A stretch of DNA of 64,000 nt from the NCBI GenBank assembly GCA_037043015.1, contig CM073328.1:16279495-16343494 (forward strand), written 5' to 3'. Shown here piece by piece: positions 10,310 to 20,981 of this stretch. Made by a program: the position numbers and the translations under genes. The notes under the pieces are model-generated. The model ran no database searches and was not told the origin of the DNA. It saw only the letters and a list, made by a program, of their open reading frames with translations. Position 1 is the stretch's first letter; every line of letters starts with the position of its first letter. The stretch is from Bryum argenteum (taxonomy: Eukaryota > Streptophyta > Bryopsida > Bryales > Bryaceae).

Positions 10310-11744
10310 TGGGTTGTATCTTACCATGCTTGCTGTAACGGCTTTTGATCCGGAATAGACAAGGCAGATAGACTCATTGGGGCCGCAGAAAAGCTTGATG
10401 ACTTGGAGGTAGAATTCCATTCTCAGCTCGTTGGGGAACATGCTGTACTCCACCTCATTGTACTTTCGGGGCTTCTCGTACAGAATGTGTTTGGGGGCTG
10501 TGTAGATAGATTTTATTTCCCCGCGGATCCTCACGGATGTGTGCTTGAGGAAGAGAAGTCGCACGGGCTCCAGTGCCTGCCTACTCTTTGCGGCAAACCC
10601 TCCAAGACGCTCGTTGGCGACAGGCTCGTAAATGGACTGGATCAACTCGTATTCCACACCTTCGAAGAAGGAACTGGTCTTGGCGAAGTGCTGTACATGC
10701 TCAAGGTCCTTCTCATCCCCGCATATGAACAGCCAGACAGGAACAGCCTTGAGAGAAGGCTTATCTTGTCCTCCGAGAACGTTCATGAAAATCTCAAAGA
10801 ACGGTTTCTCGATAGTAGACTTCGCCTTTCCAGCAGCTCCAGGAACGAGTCTGAAGTCGATGATCCCGAAATTGATGTCCTCGCCGTCATTACTCCAGGA
10901 AGCTGCTTCCCAGTCATGAAGCTTCATCGGGTTCTCCCTTTGGAAGAACCGAGTATGAGCAATTCCAGCAGTAGGTTCGAATTTCTTCCGGACTTCAAGG
11001 AATACGCGGAAGAACTCTTTGGCGTATGGCGAGAGAACCTCGCAGCTGTTATTCCGGTGCATAGTCGCCTTCTGGTTGGCGTAGTATGACTCCGGAACAC
11101 CCCACTCGAGAAGCACTCGCTTCGACGCTTTTGTGACGTGGTAGTCCTGCTTAAACTTCTTCCACGCCTGAACGTCAAGTTCGTCGCCCTTGAAAATACC
11201 GAGCGTAGGATCGATCTTGTGAAGCTGGAGCTGGGCGATAGCTTTGCGCTTCAATCGTTCTACGTAATCCTTCCATACGTAGCAGTCCTCGAGATGAGAC
11301 TTAGGCTGCTTGAGCACAACCTTCGGGTATTTCAGTTTCCTTGATGGCCCTGACTCGTTCAAGATGTGCCTGCAGAGCTTCTCGTGGTCCTTCTCGGAGA
11401 GGTTGCCAAGGAATTTAAAAAACCCTCGATTGAGAGTTGTATCTTTGTCCGGAATAAAGCCCTCCTTGTCCTTGAACTTGGATCCGTCCATGGACTCGGG
11501 GTCGACGAGGTCTCCTTGGGCTGCGCAAGTAATCACAGATTCCCAGAGCTTATACAGGTTCTCTGGTGCAGTGATGATCTTGATCTCGTTAGTAAGGGTA
11601 AGCAATTTCTTGCCGCCCTTCTTGTTTAGTTCCCTTTGATGATTGACAACGTCGATCATTGAGAACCTCTCGCTTACAGCCGCGAAGAATTTCTGCAAAA
11701 TCGAGTACAGGTAATTCGAGTAAGTATCGACGGTGGCTATACAA

Positions 11745-12012
11745 TTTAGCTCGAATCGAGCTAAACCAAAGGGATCCATGTTCACAATAATGCATTTTAA
11801 GTTTAGCTCGAATCGAGCTAAACTGCAGATGCAGTAGTGTTTAGCTCGATTCGAGCTAAACTGAACTGCATCTGCAGTTTAGCTCGATTCGAGCTAAACA
11901 GTACTGCATGTGCAGTTTAGCTCGATTCGAGCTAAACTTAACTGCATCTTCAGTTTAGCTCGATTCGAGCTAAACTTAACTGCATCTTCAGTTTAGCTCG
12001 ACTCGAGCTAAA
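11745..12012. repeat. palindrome array A2, seven copies making up an intron
   Basis: Seven palindromes occupy the intron 11,693-12,042. The last five are head-to-tail units of exactly 38 bp, each a 23-bp palindrome plus a 15-bp spacer resembling TGAACTGCATCTGCA, so they arose by local tandem duplication. The intron is bounded by GTAAGC and a CTGTACTCGATTTTGCAG acceptor, with phase 0 on both sides. Confidence 0.9.
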
Positions 12013-13519
12013 CATTTGACACAGTGGATCAGAAATGCTTACATCGTAAGCGATTGCTTGGCTTGCAGCGCGCTTTGGCTTTATTCGTTGCCCTGCCACC
12101 CCGGTTGCATCGCGTTTTGGTGGAGGACACCCGAACTCAACCCACACTTTCCGAGCAGCAAGGATATTCGTTGCCCACGTTGGCTTAAACTGAGCGAAGT
12201 GATTCACTCTGTTATAAAAAGCCGAAATTTTGCGCAGCTTGTCCACATCTTTAGTCCAGACTATGTACGCATTCCAAGTCCGGAAGTCCTTCTTGATAGG
12301 TTCGGGGACGGTGTCTTTTTGAATCATCTCCTTCGACGCAGCCACGTTGTGCTGGCCGTTAATGATGTAGAATTCGCAGTCCGTCATATCCCGTTCGTCC
12401 TTGGGCTTGAACTTCAAGTCGGGCATGACGCACAGAGTCTGCTTGTGTGACCGGTCCGGCAAATTGATGAGGTAGTTCAGGAGGCTGGTTTGCCCCCTCT
12501 TCTCGAAGGCCCGGATTGTCCACGACGCTGGTGCTTCCTTCATCTTCATGGTGTCAATCTCCAATTTCACCGGGGATTATTTTCAAGACAAATGCGTCTT
12601 GGCGGTCAGAAGAATTTCTGGTATATGACATTGCAGTTGGTGTAGTCAATGTCTTCTACCTTGTCGACAATCATAGGGATCTCTGAGACGGCGTCGTTGA
12701 TAGCGTTTGCCAAATCCTCTTCTGAGACGAGCTTGTTGCGCCTCGCGTCATCAGCTAGCTTCCTCGACCGTCTCTTTTGAGGCGATGACAATCCAGGGGT
12801 TCCAGAACTATTCGCCCCTGTGGATGTTACCCTGGGGTTGATGGTCGGACTCGTGTGGTAGTCCTGCTATCTATGGGACTCCCCTGTCCGGTAAGGCTGA
12901 ACGCTCGAAGAGAGGTCGCCGAGCTACTTGTTTTGCTTTTTGCCGCAACCGATGCCTCGAATGATGGAGTTGACGACGTTCCGAGAGCTTGAAGGACGAG
13001 CTTTAGCTTTGAGCGGCCCATCGTTCTTCGACCTCCACTTCCCATCAAGGATCTCAGCTCTGAGAGTGGATTTGACTTCGTCGAAATGTGATGCCTCTAA
13101 ACTCTCGACCATTGCTACAGAATCGAAGGGCGTCGCTACTGTGTTGACGGCGATGGTGAAATTATAAGGCGTCACCCCTGGAGAAGAGCAAATGATCTTG
13201 ATCACCTCCGGTGACTCGCAATCAAGCTCTGTGATTTTCGTGTCGACATCGATCGTCATCGGCTCAGCGATACGCCCCTCGTAGCTTACAGCGACCGTAA
13301 GGTGTGACGTATGCGCAGCCCAAAGCGCTGTCCAGCTTTTGACCTTGGTTGCGTCCTTGAATTCGTAGCAATCAAGGTTCATGGTATCATCGCCATCATC
13401 GTCATCAACCACCGGTGCCCTTGGCTTGAAGAAGTGGCCGAGCAAGCCCTTCATCCTCAGCTCGCTGCAGTAGTCATGAGATTTTTGAGATTAGTAATGT
13501 GAGCGAGTTCGATGCCATA

Positions 13520-15296
13520 GTTTAGCTCGACTCGAGCTAAACTGGATAGAAATCATTTGTCTCTTATGTTAACGTTTAGTTTAGCTCGAGTCGAGCTAAT
13601 CTACATAGTCGAGGGTCTGAAATATGAATATTGTATCTCGTTCCTCTGAACATTATATCTAGTTTCATAGGGTCACGTCTAAACTGAGCTTACAGGATGT
13701 GCGAGTTAGTGCCTTGTAATTGTCTCATGTGAACATTTAGTTTAGCTCGAATCGAGCTAAACTTACTAGACTTTTGTTCGATGTTAATGTTAGTATTAGC
13801 TAACTATACTAAGGGTCAATGTTTAGCTCGAGTCGAGCTAAACGAGAGTAGAGAATGAGCGGGATATTACCTTAACAATGGCTACCTATTAAGGGTTGCA
13901 GTTTAGCTCGATTCGAGCTAAACTGAGTTACAGTTATTTTAAGTTCGGAACTTAGTTTAGCTCGACTCGAGCTAAACTCAACAGGTAGCAGTTGAGTCAT
14001 TTGAACATGACGTTTAGCTCGATGCGAGCTGAACTTACTAGACTTTGGTTTTATGTTAATGCTAATGTTAGCGTACTTTTTAAGGGTCACAGTTTAGCTC
14101 GAATCGAGCTAAACAAGAGTACAGTCTGTGCGCGAGATTACGTTAGTTTATCTCGACTTCTGTTAAACTCAATAACTAGCAATCGTCTTATATGAACAAT
14201 AGGTTTAGCTTGATTCGAGCTAAACTAATTTACAGAGGTTTGCTCTTTAGTTATTTTGTTATGTAAATCCAGACTTACTTAGGGTCAAAGTTTAGCTCGA
14301 ATCGAGCTAAACTGAGGAACATATTGGCCGAAGATGATATCTTAGTTTAGCTCGACTCGAGAGCAAAACTTAATAGATTTCAGAAGTCTGTACTGTAATC
14401 GTATATTTTAGCTCGAATCGAGCTAAAGTTCACCGATCAAGGATATTAACATCAACCCTCTTCTTTTTTGTATATTCTTACTTACTTAAGGTCTCAGTTT
14501 AGCTCGAATCGAGCTAAACTTTAGAGTTTGAGGACTGGACTATTTACATTACCTCACTCTTATTTTTAAGTGATTTCAGACTTACTTAGGGTCCAAGTTT
14601 AGCTCGAATCGAGCTAAACTGAGGAACATATTGACCGAAGATGTTATCTTAGTTTAGCTCGACTCGAGCTAAACTTAATAGATTTCAGAAGTCTGTACTG
14701 TAATCGTTTTTTTAGCTCGAACTTTACTTACTTAAGATCTCAGTTTAGCTCGATTCGAGCTAAACTTAGTTTCATATTGGGCGAGTTCGGTGCTTTAGTT
14801 TAGCTTAAGTCGAGCTTAACTGAATAGATATCCCGTTTCTCTCTAATGTAAACGAATAGTTTAGCTCGAAACGAGCTAAACTGAGGCACACTTTGTGCCA
14901 GTTGGATTCCGAAGTTTATCTCTATTGGTCTCGTTTTTACAATCTCTACTGAACGTGTAGTTTAGCTCGATTCGAGCTAAACTTTTATGTGTATGGTTAG
15001 TCAGAGTCTTAGTACTATTAGTATTCGTTATGTAAATTCTAAATAATAGGGTCACAGTTTAGCTCGAGTCGAGCTAAACTTACTTACAAACGGACCAAGT
15101 TGGATGCCTAAGTTTAGCTCGACTCGAGCTAAACCGAATAGACTTCGGTAATCTTTCATGTGAACGGGAAGTTTAGCTTGATTCGAGCTAAACTTCTTAT
15201 CCTAAGGTTGAATATAGTTACGTTTTTTAGTTCATTCCCACCACGGTTCATTCTACTTACTCTAAGGTGCTTAGTTTAGCTCGACTCGAGCTAAAC
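13520..15296. repeat. palindrome array B, about 25 copies upstream of the ParB/methyltransferase-like gene
   Basis: Palindromes recur every 55-100 bp from 13,520 to 15,296, mostly perfect, some with one or two changes or only a half-site (for example near 14,709). Spacers also repeat: a block reading 'TTACTTAGGGTC..' palindrome 'GAGGAACATATTG..' palindrome 'TTAATAGATTTCAGAAG' occurs near 14,275-14,400 and again near 14,580-14,705, a tandem duplication of ~300 bp. The array begins ~65 bp upstream of the first coding exon, where promoter and 5' UTR should lie. No coding sequence is seen in it. Confidence 0.9.
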
Positions 15297-16468
15297 TTTT
15301 AGCATCACCATATCCATTTCTACAGAGTTAGAGGTGGTTTCAGTTTTGCGAGTTATTTGACTTAGCACCTTTCTCCCATTCCAGCCATTCCTGTAAGTTA
15401 GAGTCCAATTTCCGGATGATCTTCTTCTGCCTTGTCGTTTATCTGCACAACATACGATCGTAGAGTTGAATAACAAAAGCAATAACAATGTTCAAACTCA
15501 ACTGCGATTCCAATATCCTTTTGTGATTACATACTTCGCTGTCAATACTAACAGCCCTGTGAATTCAATATCTGGAAATTCTGCTGGCAAAGGAAACTAC
15601 AAACTCTCATGTTACTGTATTGCAAATTACAAAGCTTCTAAACTTCTTTTCATATGTTTTATCATTCAAACTATTGATCATGAACTCAATCTAGAATCAC
15701 ACGTCTGTGCATGACACAATTCTGCTACATGGAAAAATGTGAGAAATGCATACTGCAATCTAGTCCACTTACATTGGAAATGCTATCTCACGACAAAAAT
15801 TAAACGTGAATGCCGATGCGCTTCGAGCAGGAAGAGTCAATACTTTCAGCTCATTCAATTCGCAATTCCGTATCCTGTAAGCATGAGTTATAAAACTAGT
15901 GAACCACAAACACATGTACCTCAAACCCTACTGCAAATCCTTCACAAGCAAGGAAGAGATCAAAAGCAACTAATTTCAATTCGAACAAGCATTCCAATGT
16001 GAAATGTCAATGCCCTCAGCATGCAGAAAGCAGAGTCTGTGATCTCTAGTCAAAAGCATAGTGAAGATGATTTAGTCAACTAGGTAGGGGCCACAGTCAC
16101 ATAGCAGTGTGTCGCTCAAGCATGCGGTTTCTACTTCAAACAATGGAGCTCGTAGGAATTCTTCAACAATGAACGAAAAAAAAATGCGCTACAACCACTA
16201 AGAACCGGTGTGGACTCTCCAAATCATGCGCAAGCCGGAGGGACGAGGGAATTTTTGCAAAGTGCTTCGAAGTGAAATCGAAGATACAGAAATTAAATCG
16301 GAATTACGGAAATGAATTCCTACAAAAACCCAAAAATCAAATCGAAAAGCTGGTAATCGTACCCAGCTTGGTCGAAAAACCGCACCTGTCGAGGCTCCGC
16401 GACTCTTCCTCCGGCACAGCGAGTCTCCTCGTAAATCAGGACCTCCTCCAACAGCGACGCTCCTCCCC
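15297..16468. other. transposon interior without palindromes; nothing recognised
   Basis: There are short open frames on both strands (for example 15,466-15,714 plus) but none has a recognisable domain, a good start context or a neighbour that would support it. The palindromes stop abruptly at the left edge. Confidence 0.4.
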
Positions 16469-16618
16469 TCGGAATGCGACACACCTCCCCTCGGACTGCG
16501 CCGCACCTCCTGTGCAACGTCAACGGACCTCCCCTCCAACTCCTCGGAATGCGACACACCTTCCCTCGGACTGCGCCGCACCTCCTGTGCAACGTCGACG
16601 CACCTCCCCTCCAACGTC
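16469..16618. repeat. 75-bp tandem duplication, C-rich
   Basis: Two adjacent 75-bp units start with TCGGAATGCGACACACC and differ at only a few bases. They lie in a C-rich stretch (16,380-16,700) that is open in several frames on both strands, an effect of composition rather than evidence of a gene. Confidence 0.8.
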
Positions 16619-17009
16619 GACGCACGTACTTTCTAGGGCAACTACTCTCTAGAATAAGCGCTCTTCGAACAACGCCTTCTCACTCGCGGCACTGCAAACC
16701 CCACTGCACCTCCTACAACCGAATCACCGAAACCCCGAAACTTACAAAACTACTCTACGTCACTAACTTACAGCAACCACACGCACGAAAAAACACACAC
16801 AACCCAATTCTAAGTGCTACTCGCAGGGCTACGCAAAGCGCGAAAATGCGAAAAAACGGAAGCGAAAAGCTGCAAGGAAGCAAAAAGCGCGAAAATGCGG
16901 GAGCGACAGTGCGAAGTGAAAATTAGAGAAGTGAAAAGGTGGGAGAAAGAGAGGGGGAGGTGAAAGGCGGCGGTGGTACATTCATGATTTGTATACAATC
17001 ATCATGATT

Positions 17010-17062
17010 ACTACCGAGGCCATCATTTTTACTGCCGAGGCTTTCATTACTGCCGAGGGAAT
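17010..17062. repeat. short direct repeats of TACTGCCGAGG
   Basis: Three copies of (T)ACTGCCGAGG or its variant TACTACCGAGG, separated by short variable stretches containing ATCATT or TTCATT, lie at the boundary between the GC-rich block and the AT-rich interior. Confidence 0.7.
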
Positions 17063-17159
17063 CATTTTTTAAAATTTTGGTTTATTCCACCATTTTCCAC
17101 ATTAATTTAGTACTTGTATTTATGTTTTCTATCTCGTAAATTTTATTTCTTTCACTTTC

Positions 17160-17700
17160 AGTACTCGTCTTTTTTTGAGCAACATTAGAATCTCAATTCA
17201 AATAGGCTAAGTTTAATTCGAAGTGTAATAATATTAGTTTCCATTCACTTTTATTACTCATCTTTTTTAGAGCAACATTAGAATGATAATTCAAATAATC
17301 TAAGTTTAATTCAAAGTGTAATAACATTAGTTTTTATTCACTTCTATTACTCATCTTTTTTAGAGCAACATTAGAATGATAATTCAAATAGGCTAAGTTT
17401 AATTCGAATTGTAATAATATTAGTTTCCATTCACTTTTATTACTCATCTTTTTTAGAGCAACATTAGAATGATAATTCAAATAATCTAAGTTTAATTCAA
17501 AGTGTAATAACATTAGTTTTTATTCACTTCTATTACTCATCTTTTTTAGAGCAACATTAGAATGCTAATTCAAATAGGCTAAGTTTAATTCGAATTGTAA
17601 TAATATTAGTTTCCATTCACTTTTATTACTCATCTTTTTTGGAGCAACATTAGAATGCTAATTCAAATAGGCTAAGTTTAATTCTAATTCTTGTATTAAT
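17160..17700. repeat. 93-bp tandem repeat array, about six units with two alternating variants
   Basis: The unit contains GAGCAACATTAGAAT, TCTAAGTTTAATTC and CACTTTTATTACTCATC. Units alternate between a version with AATAGGCTAAG and one with AATAATCTAAG, so the array also has a 186-bp higher-order period and grew by duplication of a dimer. No coding potential is seen. Confidence 0.85.
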
Positions 17701-17957
17701 ATTAGTTTTCTATTTAGTCTTGTCAATTTGTTGGAACTAATTTGATGTTTAATATTGTGTACTCTATTTTTAGTATGTGAAATTTACATTGCGATTCTAG
17801 TCATCAATTTCAACCATGTTCATTTCCAACCATGTTAATTTAAGACGCGTCTATTTGCCAAGTGCTTCGAAGTGCCGTGTGAAACACCGTGGGGAAACCG
17901 TATCCATGACGAGCTTGCTCAAGCACCGTGCGCAATGTAGTTACCGCAATTGATTAA

Positions 17958-18134
17958 GTGGGAGCGGAATTACTTTAACCCTAATTACACGTAAAGAGTC
18001 AGGAGTCACACCTAGAATTGGCCCCTGCGTAGCAAATCGAGCACTTGGAGGCTGCTCCCCTCCGCGGAGTTGGTGCTACAATCGTTTCATCGATAGATCA
18101 TTGTAGGATTGATCACCGTGATTCCGCTCCCACT
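17958..18134. repeat. short inverted repeat pair, possible hairpin or small MITE-like insert
   Basis: AGTGGGAGCGGAAT near 17,958 is the reverse complement of ATTCCGCTCCCACT near 18,121, with ~150 bp between. No flanking duplication could be confirmed. Confidence 0.35.
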
Positions 18135-18179
18135 TGGTTCCTCCATTGAGTCAATCAGGTAGTTGCTACTGTAGACTTT

Positions 18180-20980
18180 CGGCTAAAGGCACAACAAGTT
18201 TTTTATGGATATTTTTTAAATAATGCTATAAGAAATACGTTGATATTTGAATTTTAAAAAATTGGTAGTGGTTTAAATTTTAAATTTCGTTATTCCTTGA
18301 CATGTGCCTGGTTTTCCCTAGCAGAATATTTAATATGTGAAATCATTATTACTTTTTAATTAGTATATGCTATACATACGTAGTATTCTTTAATAAAGAT
18401 TCAAGTGTTTAATTTCCAAGATTTGTTCAATCATTTTAATGTACATAAGTATCACTCTTGAATTCAAATCTTCGTACGTGGTTTATTTTCCAAAGTTTGG
18501 AAATCACAAGGTACAAAAGTATTGCATTCAAGTATAATAGGTTTTATTGGTTTCTAACTTTTGTCCATAAGTAATCACTACACATTTCCAAATAATGCCA
18601 TGTATTCCAAACATACCTTTACATAGAAATTACATGTACAAGTATAGGATTTATTACAAATATATAATATTTCCTATATTGGTAATTATGCCTATTTAAT
18701 ACATTATTATAGGAATACATTATGTATAGTAATTTATAGTACGTTATTTAACATCATTATGAATATAGTGCAAAATTTAATTATAATTTTGAATGTTATC
18801 ATCTTATAGCATGGGTATAGTTAACTACAATTATAATGATATTATTATTTATTACTAATAACTATTTCCGTTCGTATATAATTTAAACTAAATAGCTTAG
18901 ATGAGGATAAAGTACTTAAAATATTAATTTGGAATAATGGGCACATTTCACATTAAAGGGTGATCATAGTACATTAATGTCCGTTATAAATGTAACGATC
19001 TATTTCACTTAAGATGATTATTTCGTTTCAATTTCTTTATTAGAAATCATTGACATAAGGTCACCTATAATTGACCAAATATTTTGATTTATGCTTTGAT
19101 GTAACATAGCAAGGTATTCTAACTATTTGCACACAAATTGATAGATAATTTAAGAATTTCTATCAAAGTTACTTAACTTGGAGCATAAAATCTAGCATAA
19201 ATAATTAAGAATATAGACTTGCTCTCGCAAGATGATTAGATGAACAAAAGCCTAAAATTATGAGTGCTAGCAACCGTACAAATTAAAGTTTTCGTAATGC
19301 TGTAGATGTTGTATGTGATGCTTACAATAGCAATCCAAGTTAAGTATTGAGGATTCACAGTATAGTGTTTCGGATTTAGAGTTTTGGAGTTTAGGATATA
19401 GGGGTTAGGTTTTAGGGTTTAGGGTTTAGGGTTTAGGGTTTAGGATTCAGGGTTTAGGGTTTAGGGTTTAGGGTTTATGTTGTGTGCAGAATGGTGCAAT
19501 TTAGTTATTTTTCTATGTTGTTATACCTTAAGCTAACAATTTTGCTAAAATTCTGGTTTACGGTTTTCAGAATATTACTTGTTGAATACATTATATTCCA
19601 TACATTCATACCTTGATTTTGATGTAATAATATATGATTTATATTATTTGTTGCAAAGCAAGTTGAAGGCCTTTTATGAAGTTGCATATTTATTTGGAGT
19701 TTTACAGTTTGATACAATTTTTTATGCACTTAAGTTAATATTGCGTTGAGATTGGTAGTCAAATTGTTTCAGTTTGTTATTTTTGAGAATTCAATATTTC
19801 TATGTTTTTGAGGAAACTCTTTCATATTGACAATGAATCATATATAAAACCAAATTTTTTACGAAACATGACACACTATGATTAATACTCATATTAAATG
19901 GACTTTGAAATGCCACAAAACGCTTAAAAAACACCCAAGTGAAGACTAAAGATGAATAATTACAATCCATTATATACAATATATCCATTGAAGTTGACAT
20001 GTGAAACATACTATAGCTACATGCAATAGAACCCCATGTAGTGAGACTAATAAAGAATCCAATCACATTAAGCAATACACATAATCCTCAATGTCCATAA
20101 AAACAATTAAATTACTCGTTTCTCTATTCATTGAATAGAACATTGTAAATTTATTTCCTAACTACGGTGAAAATGAGTATTACTAACTTAGAAGATTATA
20201 ACTTTCAAACTTAGAGTATTTGAGTATGCCTAACTTTTAATCGCATGGTCAATAATGGCATGATAACTTTGAAATGCATGCTTTCATTGGAAGCCTATTT
20301 CGGCCAATGAGTGTAATATTACGATTGATCTTGTAGCAGGAATGTACAGAATTCGTCGAAGTAGGCAGGAATGGCGGGTGGATTCCCGCTTGAATTCGCG
20401 GATGCTACTTCTATGTAGAAATATAGGGAGAAGAAATTTTCCCGCCGGAATCTCACCACCGATTTTCCTGACAAATCGCATTTGTATTTCCCGCCTCATC
20501 TCGAGATAAGGTGGAGCGCGGGAAAGGCCAGACGAATCTGAATGACCTCTGAGAACGTGGCCATGTTGATTCCTTTTTCCTCATTTTCTGAAGGTGATGC
20601 TCCTCCTTCGCGCTTTCGGGCTCCGTCGGCGTTTTAGATTCCAGCACGCTGCACGTAGGGATCAAGATGTACTCCACACAAGCGTCAAGGTAAGACTCCA
20701 CGCATATGGCAGTTTATTGAATTGTGTCTCTGGTATCGTACGTGCTTCTTGCATTTTACAATTCAACTTCGGCGTCATAAACCCTAAACCCGAGAAGTTC
20801 CACATGCGTCGTCGACGCCTTTGCTGTGATGCTTAAGATTGTGTGTTTTCAATGTAAGTGCAGGCAAGCCTTCATTTTCAATGCATCCGTCTCGAGTGCA
20901 AACCTATTGCTTTCAGAGAATTAGGAGAAGCGGTACTCCGAAATATGCGCCGTGATTATCGGGAGAGAAAGAGTGCAGAC
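18180..20980. other. AT-rich transposon interior, no gene recognised
   Basis: The stretch up to ~20,280 is very AT-rich with no convincing ORF. From ~20,290 to 20,980 base composition rises and ORFs of ~80 codons occur on both strands (20,453-20,701 minus; 20,594-20,836 plus). These could be leader exons of the DUF7869 gene but match nothing I know. Confidence 0.4.
19395..19479 (+). repeat. interstitial telomeric repeat tract, TTTAGGG type
   Basis: About ten consecutive perfect or near-perfect copies of the plant telomere heptamer TTTAGGG (GGTTTAGGGTTTAGGG) lie inside the large transposon. It is an internal tract, not a chromosome end, since unique sequence continues on both sides. Confidence 0.9.
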
Positions 20981-20981
20981 A

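Larger units (their letters stand above)
9044..13454 (-). pseudogene. ParB/DGQHR-like plus DNA-methyltransferase-like spliced gene
   Basis: Five coding blocks read leftwards: 13,454-12,928; 12,831-~12,610; ~12,560-12,043; 11,692-10,325; 9,916-9,044. The joins 12,927/12,832, 12,042/11,693 and 10,324/9,917 have GT..AG signals and matching phases; the join near 12,600 is unresolved. Block 3 contains FYIINGQHNVAAS, like the (D)GQHR motif of ParB/Srx-fold proteins. Block 4 ends in CLVYSGSKAVTASM and block 5 opens VASESFVIADKDD, which together resemble the SAM-binding motif (DxFxGSGTT...GIE) of N6/N4-type DNA methyltransferases. The expected DPPY motif appears degenerate (IIDFRLVPG). Block 5 is acidic and then Pro-rich and has one in-frame TAA (just before 9,572), with coding-like sequence on both sides. 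ParB-methyltransferase fusions are known in phages and prokaryotes. The functional reading is inference; the gene structure is better supported. Confidence 0.55.

Noticed and set aside
10403-11089. 228-codon plus-strand ORF
   Set aside because: It is the antisense shadow of the main exon of the ParB/methyltransferase-like gene, which has splice signals and family motifs.
9951-12012. Palindromes as transcription terminators
   Set aside because: They lie in inferred introns and upstream of genes, many per kilobase and without a following T-run, and the genome is eukaryotic.
13520-15296. Possible CRISPR array
   Set aside because: The repeats are palindromes with irregular 30-80 bp spacers that are themselves repeated, the context is plant nuclear DNA, and no cas-like gene is present.
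16198-16926. Several 100-150 codon ORFs on both strands
   Set aside because: They coincide with a C-rich stretch and a 75-bp tandem duplication, frames on both strands are open together, and no domain is visible.
19395-19479. Chromosome end
   Set aside because: The telomere-type repeats number only about ten and are followed by non-telomeric sequence on both sides.
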